Origin: Cryobacterium levicorallinum
Lineage (GTDB): Bacteria; Actinomycetota; Actinomycetes; Actinomycetales; Microbacteriaceae
DNA length: 64,000 bases
NCBI RefSeq assembly: GCF_004402405.1
Contig: NZ_SOFE01000022.1
Coordinates: forward strand, 95,341-159,340
Direction: 5' to 3'
Below are positions 36,589 through 43,794 of this stretch, piece after piece; the first letter of the stretch is position 1; every line of letters begins with the position of its first letter. Under the pieces are notes generated by a model. That model made no database searches. It saw only the letters and a program-made list of their open reading frames with translations, and was not told the origin of the DNA. Position numbers and translations under genes: made by a program.

Positions 36589-38310
36589 CTAGGAGACAAC
36601 GCGGAGTACCTCATCCACCGAGGTCAAGCCGAGGGCGACCTTGGCCCAGCCGTCTTCACGCATGGTGATCATGCCCTGCTTGCGCGCGGCGGCCCCGATC
36701 TGGGCGCTCGAAGCGTGCGCGACGGTGAGGCGCTCGATCTCCTCGGACACCGTCATGACCTCGTGAATGCCGAGGCGACCGCGGTATCCCGTCTGCGAGC
36801 AGCTTGAGCATCCGGCCGACTTGTAGATCACGGTGCCGGTGGTGGTGGGGTCGATGGCCGGACCGATCTCGGGCCGGATCGTTGAGCGGTTCGAGACGTA
36901 ACCCACGGTGGGGTTGACCACGAATCCCAGATAGGCGAGGTCGGTGCGGTGGTCTGGCACCTTGCAGCGGTCGCAGAGCCGACGGGCGAGTCGCTGGGCC
37001 ACCACACAGTCCAGGGCCGATCCCACGAGAAACGGTTCGACTCCCATTTCGATCAGGCGGGTCATAGCACTTGGCGCATCGTTGGTGTGCAGCGTCGACA
37101 GCACGAGGTGACCGGTGAGCGAGGCCTCGATCGCGATTTTCGCGGTCTCCTGGTCGCGAATCTCACCGAGCAGCACCACGTCGGGGTCTGAGCGCAGAAT
37201 CGAACGCAGGGCGACGGCGAAGGTGAGGCCGGCCTTGCGGTTCACCTGCACCTGATTCACCCCGGGCATGCGGTATTCCACCGGGTCCTCGACCGTGATG
37301 ACGTTGATTTCGGGCCGGGAGATGGCGTGCAGCGTCGTGTAGAGCGTGGTCGACTTGCCCGACCCGGTGGGGCCGGTGACCAGGATCATGCCGTACGGCT
37401 TGGTATACGCCATTTCGAACTCGTTGAAGTTGTCGGTGAGCAGATTGAGGCCGCTCATCTTCATCGATGAGGTGGCGTTGTCGAGAATACGCAGCACCAC
37501 CTTTTCACCCCAGACCGTGGGCAGAATGGCGACGCGCAGATCGACGGTGCGGCCGTTGTGGTGCACCGACATGCGACCGTCCTGCGGTTTGCGCCGCTCG
37601 GCGATGTCGAGGTCGCTCATGATCTTGATGCGCGAGGTGACGCCGCCGGCGATAGTCGATGGCGCATTCTGCATATCGTGCAGCACGCCGTCGATGCGGT
37701 AGCGCACCCGCAGGCCGCCTTCGCCGGGTTCGATGTGAATATCGGAGGCCTTGTCCTGGATCGCCTGGCTGACCAGCAGGTTGACGAAGCGCACGATCGG
37801 CGCCGCGTCATCCGCTTCTGTATAAGTTGACGTCTCGTCGACATCGTCGCTCTCGGCCGTGAGGGTGGAGCTGAGGTCGATCAGTTCACTGTCGGCGCGG
37901 TGGTAGCGGGCGATGGCCGCCTGCAGGTCGGAGGGTTCAACGACGACCGGGGTGACCCGCATGCGGGCGGCTTCGCGCACGTCATCGACGGCGAATACGT
38001 CGCCGGGATTGACCATGGCCACCACGAGACGGCCGTCTTCGAAGGCGATGGGCAGCACGTTGGCGCGGCGGCAGACTGCGGCCGGCACCTTGGCCACGGC
38101 GAGCCGGTCGACGGGATAATCCAGCAACTCGACGAAGGGCAGATTCTTCTGCTCGGCGCGCGCCTGGGCGAATTGCACCTCGCTGATCGTGCCCGCGTCG
38201 ACCATGCTGCGCACGGCGGCCTCATCGGCGCGGTCGCTCCGGCGCACGGTGTCGAGGTCCTCGATCGGAAGTAGGCCGTGCACGATCAGAATTTCGGTCA
38301 GGCTGGTCAC
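36589..38310 (-). CDS. pilB: Type IV pilus extension ATPase PilB
   Basis: PilB powers pilus assembly. I start it at the GTG at 38310 (VTSLTEILIVHGLL), with GGGGGAGC upstream; it has 573 residues. It has an N-terminal MshEN-type domain (about 1-150), Walker A GPTGSGKSTTLYT, VTVEDPVEYRMPGVNQVQVN, Walker B DVVLLGEIRDQET and a zinc-binding CDRC...CSSC tetracysteine near the C-terminus. It is the first gene of operon 2 and has no partner in operon 1. MshEN domains can bind cyclic-di-GMP; whether this one does is not shown. Confidence 0.95.
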   Translation of the reverse strand: MTSLTEILIVHGLLPIEDLDTVRRSDRADEAAVRSMVDAGTISEVQFAQARAEQKNLPFVELLDYPVDRLAVAKVPAAVCRRANVLPIAFEDGRLVVAMVNPGDVFAVDDVREAARMRVTPVVVEPSDLQAAIARYHRADSELIDLSSTLTAESDDVDETSTYTEADDAAPIVRFVNLLVSQAIQDKASDIHIEPGEGGLRVRYRIDGVLHDMQNAPSTIAGGVTSRIKIMSDLDIAERRKPQDGRMSVHHNGRTVDLRVAILPTVWGEKVVLRILDNATSSMKMSGLNLLTDNFNEFEMAYTKPYGMILVTGPTGSGKSTTLYTTLHAISRPEINVITVEDPVEYRMPGVNQVQVNRKAGLTFAVALRSILRSDPDVVLLGEIRDQETAKIAIEASLTGHLVLSTLHTNDAPSAMTRLIEMGVEPFLVGSALDCVVAQRLARRLCDRCKVPDHRTDLAYLGFVVNPTVGYVSNRSTIRPEIGPAIDPTTTGTVIYKSAGCSSCSQTGYRGRLGIHEVMTVSEEIERLTVAHASSAQIGAAARKQGMITMREDGWAKVALGLTSVDEVLRVVS

Positions 38311-38429
38311 GAACGCGCTCCCCCGGGATACCACGTGGGTACCGCCACCCGGCCAGTGAATGACGCACAAAACGGATGACGGCACAAAAGTAGAGCTTCA
38401 GGGTAGCCCGTGAGTAAAACAGCTGGACA

Positions 38430-38446
38430 GCCCCACTGTATGGGGC
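38430..38446 (-). promoter_or_regulatory. GCCCCA-TGGGGC inverted repeat upstream of pilB
   Basis: GCCCCA (38430-38435) and TGGGGC (38441-38446) flank a 5-base spacer about 120 bp upstream of the pilB start. It resembles the C-run/G-run inverted repeats upstream of pilA2 and the kinase gene, so it is a candidate operator. Confidence 0.45.
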
Positions 38447-38483
38447 GCTCATTCGGGGGTGTTTCGGTCCGGTCTACGGCAGG

Positions 38484-38741
38484 GTGTCGGCGGTTAATGC
38501 GCCCTTGGCGGCTCGAGTGTTCGTGGGTCGGGCCGCGGTCGAGGCGGCCGCATTGTCGCTGGGGATATCGCGGCGCCAGGTCTATGTACTGATCAAACGC
38601 TATCGAACAAGGTCGGGGTTAGCGACGGATTTGGCTCCCGGGCGATCCTCTCATGGGAAAGGTACGTGGCGGCTGGACGCCGAAGTTGAAGACCTCGTCA
38701 GTGAGGTGGTGCGGAAGCAGTTCCTGATGAATCGGAGGTAG
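38484..38741 (+). pseudogene. Transposase N-terminal fragment (TnsB/Mu-like helix-turn-helix)
   Basis: Only 85 codons remain. The sequence ALSLGISRRQVYVLIKRYR followed by WRLDAEVEDLVSEVVRKQFL matches the N-terminal DNA-binding part of Mu/TnsB-type transposases by pattern. The catalytic DDE domain is absent, and after about 38730 the sequence becomes that of the fragment on the other strand. This is transposon debris, not an active element. Confidence 0.6.
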
Positions 38742-39061
38742 TCGCCGTCCAGTGCCCCAACGATTCGTCCGTCCGGAGCGAAGGTCGCTTCCATCCACCT
38801 GGGCTTCTTGTTCTTGAATCTCTGAATAACCTTGATCCGAAGACTTCTGACGAGGACCTTTGCCTCTGCTGAGTTTGGGTTCTCCAGATTCACGAACTGG
38901 GTCAGATTACGAATCACGTCATCGGCCAGGTGCTTGTTCGCGCTTGACAGCTGCTGTACTGCGTAGCCTCGATCCACCGATCGGTGGATCGAGGCTACGA
39001 GTGGACGCTGTGCGATACCGCTAATTTTGGCGGAACGGCCAGTGTCTGGAAGACGACGCAA
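38651..39061 (-). CDS. Unclassified ORF, probably a gene fragment
   Basis: Not recognised. The most protein-like part is about residues 25-115 (for example SSANKHLADDVIRNLTQFVN and RWMEATFAPDGRIVG). The 5' part overlaps the OsmC-like gene and the 38-bp palindrome and is unlikely to be coding. The 3' part runs antisense into the transposase fragment, so the original C-terminus was probably lost at that junction near 38730. Treat as a remnant. Confidence 0.35.
   Translation of the reverse strand: MRRLPDTGRSAKISGIAQRPLVASIHRSVDRGYAVQQLSSANKHLADDVIRNLTQFVNLENPNSAEAKVLVRSLRIKVIQRFKNKKPRWMEATFAPDGRIVGALDGDYLRFIRNCFRTTSLTRSSTSASSRHVPFP
38962..38999. repeat. Perfect 38-bp palindrome at the OsmC-like gene stop
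   Basis: The halves 38962-38980 and 38981-38999 are exact reverse complements, with no loop. The TAG stop of the OsmC-like gene (38997-38995) lies inside it. It would form a long hairpin on both strands, fitting a terminator. A mobile-element end is also possible given the transposase debris next to it. Confidence 0.8.
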
Positions 39062-39501
39062 TAGCGTTCCGTCAAACGGATAAGGGTGGCGATCTGCTCC
39101 TCATCCGCATCGGATGTTAACTCGAACCGCATCCTGATGTCCTGAAATCCGACCGCCGTCTGCTTGTCGACGGCGAGCGTGCCGCGAAAATCGAGGTCTC
39201 CCTCGGCGTGCACCACACCGGTGACGTCGATGCCAAGCGAGGAAGCGACTGCGGCCAGAGTCACCCCCGCGCAGGCAACGAGTGCCTGGAGGAGCATATC
39301 GCCTGAGCACACGGAGAGACCGTCGCCTCCGGTGGCGGGGTGCAAACCAGCCTCCACCAGGGCCTGCCCGGTCTGCACCGAACAACTGATACCCGCGCCC
39401 AGTTCACCGTTGGCCCGAAGCGTCACCAGGGCGGCGTCGGGGTCATCGCGGTACTGCTGCTTCAGAGGAGCTTGCACCGTGCGCAGGTCACTGATAGTCA
39501 C
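38995..39501 (-). CDS. OsmC/Ohr-family protein
   Basis: The family reduces organic hydroperoxides with a Cys pair. This 168-residue protein starts with GTG (39501). It has QALVACAGVTLAAVAS with the first conserved Cys position and ERYCVVFQTL with the second, plus a further Cys (LSVCSGD). It resembles the OsmC-like proteins with YCVVFQTL near the C-terminus rather than classical Ohr. It is divergent from metY, sharing a 156-bp region. The link to sulfur or oxidative stress is inferred. Confidence 0.85.
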   Translation of the reverse strand: MTISDLRTVQAPLKQQYRDDPDAALVTLRANGELGAGISCSVQTGQALVEAGLHPATGGDGLSVCSGDMLLQALVACAGVTLAAVASSLGIDVTGVVHAEGDLDFRGTLAVDKQTAVGFQDIRMRFELTSDADEEQIATLIRLTERYCVVFQTLAVPPKLAVSHSVHS

Positions 39502-39657
39502 TGGTCATCATCTCCAAGTAGTTTCGAAGCGTGCGGTCGGCGACGCTTCCTCCTTTACAGTATCCGCCGGCAACTGGAGCTACCGCAGATTGCTCCCATT
39601 GTTACCGTGCATGTCCACACGAAGTTGCCGGGGAGCACGTTCCGGTAGCGTGAAGGA
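39502..39657. promoter_or_regulatory. Divergent OsmC-like/metY promoter region
   Basis: The 156-bp space must hold both promoters. I see a GAAGGA site just before metY, but no recognisable SAM riboswitch or clear -35/-10 pair. Confidence 0.4.
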
Positions 39658-40965
39658 ATGGCAAACCACGACCGCACAGACAGGGAGTGGGGTTTTCGCA
39701 CCCGTTCCATCCACGCAGGAAATGTTCCAGATGCGGTGACCGGCGCCCGAGCCATTCCCATCTACCAGACCACGGCCTTCGTGTTCGATGACACCGCTGA
39801 TGCTGCGGCCCGGTTCGCCCTACAAAAGTACGGCAATATTTACTCCCGCCTCGCCAACCCGACGGTCGCCGCATTCGAGGAGCGTGTGGCAAGCCTTGAG
39901 GGTGGGCTGGGCGCTGTCGCAACCTCGAGCGGCCTGTCGGCGCAGTACATTACCTTCGCTTCGCTCGTGGGTTCCGGCGACCACATCGTCGCATCTGCGA
40001 GCCTCTATGGCGGTTCCCTCACGCAGCTCGACATCACGCTGCGTCGGTTCGGAGTTGAGACCACTTTTGTGCCGGGCACGGATGCGGCCGACTATGCCGC
40101 AGCGATTACTGACAAGACCAGACTGATCTTCGCCGAGTCCATCTCCAACCCGTCCGGCGAGATCGCCGACCTCGAGGGTCTGGCCGACGTCGCCCACGCC
40201 GCGGGTATTCCGCTCATCATCGACTCGACCTTTGCCACCCCCTACCTGAACCGGCCAATGGAATGGGGAGCAGACGTGGTCATCCACTCGGCGACGAAAT
40301 TTCTCGGCGGCCACGGGACCACTCTGGGTGGTGTCGTGGTGGAGTCCGGTCGGTTCGACTGGAACAGCGGCAAGTTCCCCCTGTTCGACATTCCAGTGCC
40401 GGCGTACGGCGACCTCAACTGGTCGGGCAACTTCGGCGAGTATGCCTTTCTCACCCGCCTGCGTGCCGAGCAGCTGCGGGATATCGGACCTGTCCTGGCC
40501 CCACACTCCGCGTTCCTCCTCGCCCAAGGCGTCGAAACCCTGGCCTTTCGGATGGAAGCGCACGTCGCCAATGCCAGGATCGTCGCGGAGTGGCTCGAAG
40601 CCGATCCCCGAATCGAATTCGTCAATTGGGCCGGGCTCCCCTCGCACACGCACTTTGACCGCGCCAAGAAATACCTGCCGAAGGGACCGAGCTCGATCTT
40701 CAGCTTCGGCGTCAGGGGCGGCAGGGATGCCGGGCGCACTTTCATCGAGTCAGTGACCCTGGCCAGCCACCTCGCCAACGTCGGCGACGCGAAGACACTG
40801 GTTATTCATCCGGCGTCCACCACTCACGCGCAGCTCACCGAGCAGCAGCTTGTTGACGCGAAGGTGTTGCCGGGCCTTGTACGCATTAGCGTGGGGATCG
40901 AAGATCCAGACGACATTATTTACGACCTCGACCAGGCGCTGAGCCTGGCAACCGGAGGCAAGTGA
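39658..40965 (+). CDS. metY: O-acetylhomoserine sulfhydrylase (PLP)
   Basis: The family makes homocysteine from O-acetylhomoserine and sulfide, or methionine with methanethiol. The 435-residue product has the full Cys/Met-metabolism fold: TRSIHAGNVPD near the start, SRLANPTVAAFEERVASLEGG given in part here, and HSATKFLGGHG with the PLP lysine at residue 214. It is about 430 residues, the MetY rather than the MetB size. The stop overlaps the next start (TGATG), indicating coupling to the CoA-binding protein. Confidence 0.93.
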   Translation: MANHDRTDREWGFRTRSIHAGNVPDAVTGARAIPIYQTTAFVFDDTADAAARFALQKYGNIYSRLANPTVAAFEERVASLEGGLGAVATSSGLSAQYITFASLVGSGDHIVASASLYGGSLTQLDITLRRFGVETTFVPGTDAADYAAAITDKTRLIFAESISNPSGEIADLEGLADVAHAAGIPLIIDSTFATPYLNRPMEWGADVVIHSATKFLGGHGTTLGGVVVESGRFDWNSGKFPLFDIPVPAYGDLNWSGNFGEYAFLTRLRAEQLRDIGPVLAPHSAFLLAQGVETLAFRMEAHVANARIVAEWLEADPRIEFVNWAGLPSHTHFDRAKKYLPKGPSSIFSFGVRGGRDAGRTFIESVTLASHLANVGDAKTLVIHPASTTHAQLTEQQLVDAKVLPGLVRISVGIEDPDDIIYDLDQALSLATGGK

Positions 40966-41534
40966 TGAGCACGGAAGCAGTACCCTCCCCATTGGCCAAC
41001 GGCCCCGCCTGCGAACTGCCGGTTAGCGTGTCCGGCGCGAACCGAGTGAAGTCCCCGCGAACCTGGATCGGTCCCAGCGCCAAGGAACGCCTCAAGATTC
41101 TGCAGAGTGCCACGTCGGTCGCCATCGTGGGCGCATCGCCCAACGCGGCGCGGGCAAGCTACTTCGTGGGAACCTACCTGCTGCAGTCCAGCAGCTACCG
41201 GGTGTATTTCGTCAACCCGAACGCCGACGAGATTCTCGGCCACAAGACCTACCCCACCCTTGCCGCACTGCCCGAGGTGCCCGACATCGTCGACGTGTTC
41301 CGCCGGGAAAGCGAAATCTCCTCGGTTGTCGATGACGCCGTCGCCATCGGCGCTCCGACCGTCTGGATGCAGCTTGGCATTTGGAACCAGGATGCGGCGA
41401 CCTACGCGCAGAGCCAGGGTCTGACGGTAATCATGGACCGCTGCCTCAAGATTGAGCACGCCCGCTTCAACGGCGGCCTCTATCTCCTCGGCTTCAACAC
41501 CGGCGTGATCTCGGCACGAAAGACGGCCCGCTGA
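40965..41534 (+). CDS. CoA-binding (Rossmann) domain protein
   Basis: I use the ATG at 40965, with GGAGG 6 bases upstream. The 189-residue product carries a CoA_binding_2-type Rossmann domain: VAIVGASPNAARASYFVG, YRVYFVNPNADEILG and VWMQLGIWNQDA, ending with VIMDRCLKIEHAR. Proteins of this type are common beside metY, but their biochemical role is unclear. Confidence 0.85.
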   Translation: MSTEAVPSPLANGPACELPVSVSGANRVKSPRTWIGPSAKERLKILQSATSVAIVGASPNAARASYFVGTYLLQSSSYRVYFVNPNADEILGHKTYPTLAALPEVPDIVDVFRRESEISSVVDDAVAIGAPTVWMQLGIWNQDAATYAQSQGLTVIMDRCLKIEHARFNGGLYLLGFNTGVISARKTAR

Positions 41535-41577
41535 GAGCCGACACTGCCCTCGTAATTTCACCGTGCGACGCCGCCCA

Positions 41578-41606
41578 GCGGCTCTCTGATCACTCGAGAG
41601 CCGCTA
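41578..41606. terminator. Bidirectional terminator between convergent genes
   Basis: AGCGGCTCTC (41578-41587) and GAGAGCCGCT (41597-41606) are perfect 10-bp arms with a 9-base loop. The hairpin lies between the CoA-binding gene (plus) and the monooxygenase gene (minus). Confidence 0.75.
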
Positions 41607-41622
41607 ACCGACTGGCCGCGAC

Positions 41623-42996
41623 CTAAGCGGATCGCACCCGGTAGTTCGCCCCCTTGTGCTCGTCGGGAAGACGGCCGCCCCGTCCGTGCAACTTGTTGCG
41701 CAGCGTGCCCTCGACGTACTCCTTCGGGTAGGCACCACGAGCCTGCAGCTCGGGGATCACATAGGTGACGACATCCTCAAACGTTCCGGGGGTGATGGCA
41801 TAGGCCAGGTTAAAACCGTCCACATCCGTCTCCTCCACCCACTCCTGCAGGGTGTCGGCAATCTCCGAGCCTGAACCAACAATGAACGGGCCGAGGCCGC
41901 CGATAGCCGCCAGTCTGGCTATATCGCGTACCTTCCATTCGCTGCCGTCTGCATTCGCCTCCTGATAGTTGGCCACGACGGACTGAATCGCGTTGCTCTT
42001 GACATTACCGATGGGCTCGTCGAGGTCGTACTGCGAGAGGTCGATGCCCATCCAGCCGGACATGAAGACGAGCGCGCCCTCCTCGCTGGCATACGAGAGG
42101 TAGTCCTGGTACTTGTCCGTCGCCTTCTCCGACGTCTCGTCGGTGATGATCGTGAGGAGAGTGTAGATGCGCGCGGAATAGCGGCTGCGGCCTGCTTTTT
42201 CGAGGGCATCCCGAATTTTCGTGACGGTGGCCTTCAGCCCAGCCTTGGTCGATGACGCAACGAAGATCGCCTCTGCATTACCGGCAGCGAAGTCGATGCC
42301 GCGGGAGGATGCCCCCGCCTGGTAGATCACCGGTGTACGCTGCAGCGACGGCTCAGAGAGGTGGATACCCGGGACCGTGAAGTGCTTGCCGTGGTGGCCG
42401 ATCTCGTGAACCTTGCTCGGGTCGGTGAACACCCCGGATTCGCGGTCGCGGATGACGGCGTCGTCCTCCCATGACCCTTCCCACAACTTGTACAACACCT
42501 CGAGGTACTCGTCCGCGTGGTCATACCGCGCGTCGTGCTCGAGCTGGTCTTCTTGACCCATGTTTCGTGCGGCGGATGGTAGGTATCCGGTGACCACGTT
42601 CCAGCCCACCCGCCCATTGGTCAGGTGGTCAAGGGTCGACATCCGTCGTGCAAACGGATACGGATGCTCGTACGCCGTACCAGCGGTCACCCCGAACCCC
42701 AGATGATCTGTCACTAATGCCATCGCCGAGATCAGCAGCACGGGGTCATTCACGGGAACCTGCGCACCATGCCGGATCGCGGCCTCATTCGAGCCGCCGT
42801 ACACGTCGTAGGTGCCCAGAACGTCAGCGATGAAGATTCCGTCGAATCTTCCGCGCTCCAATAGTTTTGCGAGCTCGGTCCAGTAGTGCAGGTCTTTGTA
42901 CCGCCAGGACTGGTCATCCGGGTGCCGCCACATTCCAGAGGACTGGTGGGCGACACAGTTCATGTCAAAGGCGTTGAATCGAATCTGTCTGGGCAT
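41623..42996 (-). CDS. LLM-class flavin-dependent monooxygenase (NtaA/SnaA/DszA type)
   Basis: Such two-component enzymes use FMNH2 from a partner reductase to oxidise organosulfur or other small molecules. I start it at the ATG at 42996 (MPRQIRFNAFDMNCVAHQ), giving 457 residues, the family size. Signatures are WRYKDLHYWTELAKLLERG, GVTAGTAYEHPYPFARRMST, GRVGWNVVTGYLPSAARNMG and YQAGASSRGIDFAAGNAEA. The divergent flavin reductase is the obvious partner. The substrate is unknown; neighbours suggest a sulfur compound. Confidence 0.9.
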   Translation of the reverse strand: MPRQIRFNAFDMNCVAHQSSGMWRHPDDQSWRYKDLHYWTELAKLLERGRFDGIFIADVLGTYDVYGGSNEAAIRHGAQVPVNDPVLLISAMALVTDHLGFGVTAGTAYEHPYPFARRMSTLDHLTNGRVGWNVVTGYLPSAARNMGQEDQLEHDARYDHADEYLEVLYKLWEGSWEDDAVIRDRESGVFTDPSKVHEIGHHGKHFTVPGIHLSEPSLQRTPVIYQAGASSRGIDFAAGNAEAIFVASSTKAGLKATVTKIRDALEKAGRSRYSARIYTLLTIITDETSEKATDKYQDYLSYASEEGALVFMSGWMGIDLSQYDLDEPIGNVKSNAIQSVVANYQEANADGSEWKVRDIARLAAIGGLGPFIVGSGSEIADTLQEWVEETDVDGFNLAYAITPGTFEDVVTYVIPELQARGAYPKEYVEGTLRNKLHGRGGRLPDEHKGANYRVRSA

Positions 42997-43133
42997 CTGT
43001 CTATCGTGACTGTTGAGACCCGAACCGCGGCTTATGACGCAACATGGCGTCACATTACGACAGACATTCACGCTCAAAGCTCCCGACGGGGGACCCTTGA
43101 TTCTGTCTTTGATTATTTTGTGAACGGAACCCG
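42997..43133. promoter_or_regulatory. Divergent monooxygenase/flavin reductase promoter region with inverted repeat
   Basis: TGACGC (43035-43040) and GCGTCA (43047-43052) form an inverted repeat with a 6-base spacer midway between the divergent starts. It is a good operator candidate for a dedicated regulator, which is not encoded nearby. No clear promoter hexamers are visible. Confidence 0.5.
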
Positions 43134-43724
43134 ATGAGAACTCAAGAACAGGCCGCACTCGCCGGGCCGTGGCCGACCGACGGTGACCAGGGTGCGAAAC
43201 ATCTCGGTGGGCTGCATCCGGACGAGTTCAAGCTGGCGTTTCGCAATCATGCCGCCGGCGTCGCGGTGATCACCGCCGATGCCGGCGACGGCCCGGTCGG
43301 CCTGACCGCCACCTCGGTGTTCTCGGTGAGTGCCGAGCCACCGCTGCTGGTGTTCTCCCTCTCGGATCACGCCTCCAGCGCTCCGACCATCCGCCGCGCC
43401 GACACTGTCGTCGTGCATCTCCTCGGAGCTGAGCAATTGAACATTGCAAAGCTCTGCGCCACCAGCGGCGTCAACCGTTTCGCCGATACTGAAATTTGGG
43501 CCAGGCTCGCTACCGGTGAACCGTATTTCCCCAGCGCACACGCCTGGATTCGTGGGCGCATCATCAACCGGATGGCCGCGGGCAGTTCCACGATCATTGC
43601 CGTGCACGCACTCGAAGCCACGGTCGCCACCGATCAAGGCGGATCCGACCCGCTGGTCTACCACAACCGCACGTGGCACAGCCTCGACGAGCACTCGGCG
43701 CTGCGGAGCGTACCGGGAGCGTGA
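43134..43724 (+). CDS. Flavin reductase (FMN-binding split-barrel)
   Basis: The 196-residue product has the flavin reductase domain: FKLAFRNHAAGVAVITA, GLTATSVFSVSAEPPLLVFS and an acidic/His C-terminal segment DPLVYHNRTWHSL. It should supply reduced FMN to the divergent LLM monooxygenase. A short hydrophilic N-terminal extension (about 30 residues) precedes the domain. Confidence 0.9.
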   Translation: MRTQEQAALAGPWPTDGDQGAKHLGGLHPDEFKLAFRNHAAGVAVITADAGDGPVGLTATSVFSVSAEPPLLVFSLSDHASSAPTIRRADTVVVHLLGAEQLNIAKLCATSGVNRFADTEIWARLATGEPYFPSAHAWIRGRIINRMAAGSSTIIAVHALEATVATDQGGSDPLVYHNRTWHSLDEHSALRSVPGA

Positions 43725-43794
43725 GGAGCGCCTACATTACGCCGCCTTACCGGCTCGTGTGCGCCCCCCTGCGCGGCGCGGTAGCGTCAAAGCG

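Noticed and set aside
15906..38310. Type II secretion systems instead of pili
   Set aside because: PilM/PilN/PilO, PilT in both operons and PilV/W/X-type minor pilins are typical of type IV pili; no secretin is expected or seen, consistent with a monoderm host.
39502..39657. SAM riboswitch upstream of metY
   Set aside because: No recognisable conserved core or terminator-antiterminator pair could be seen in the 156 bp.
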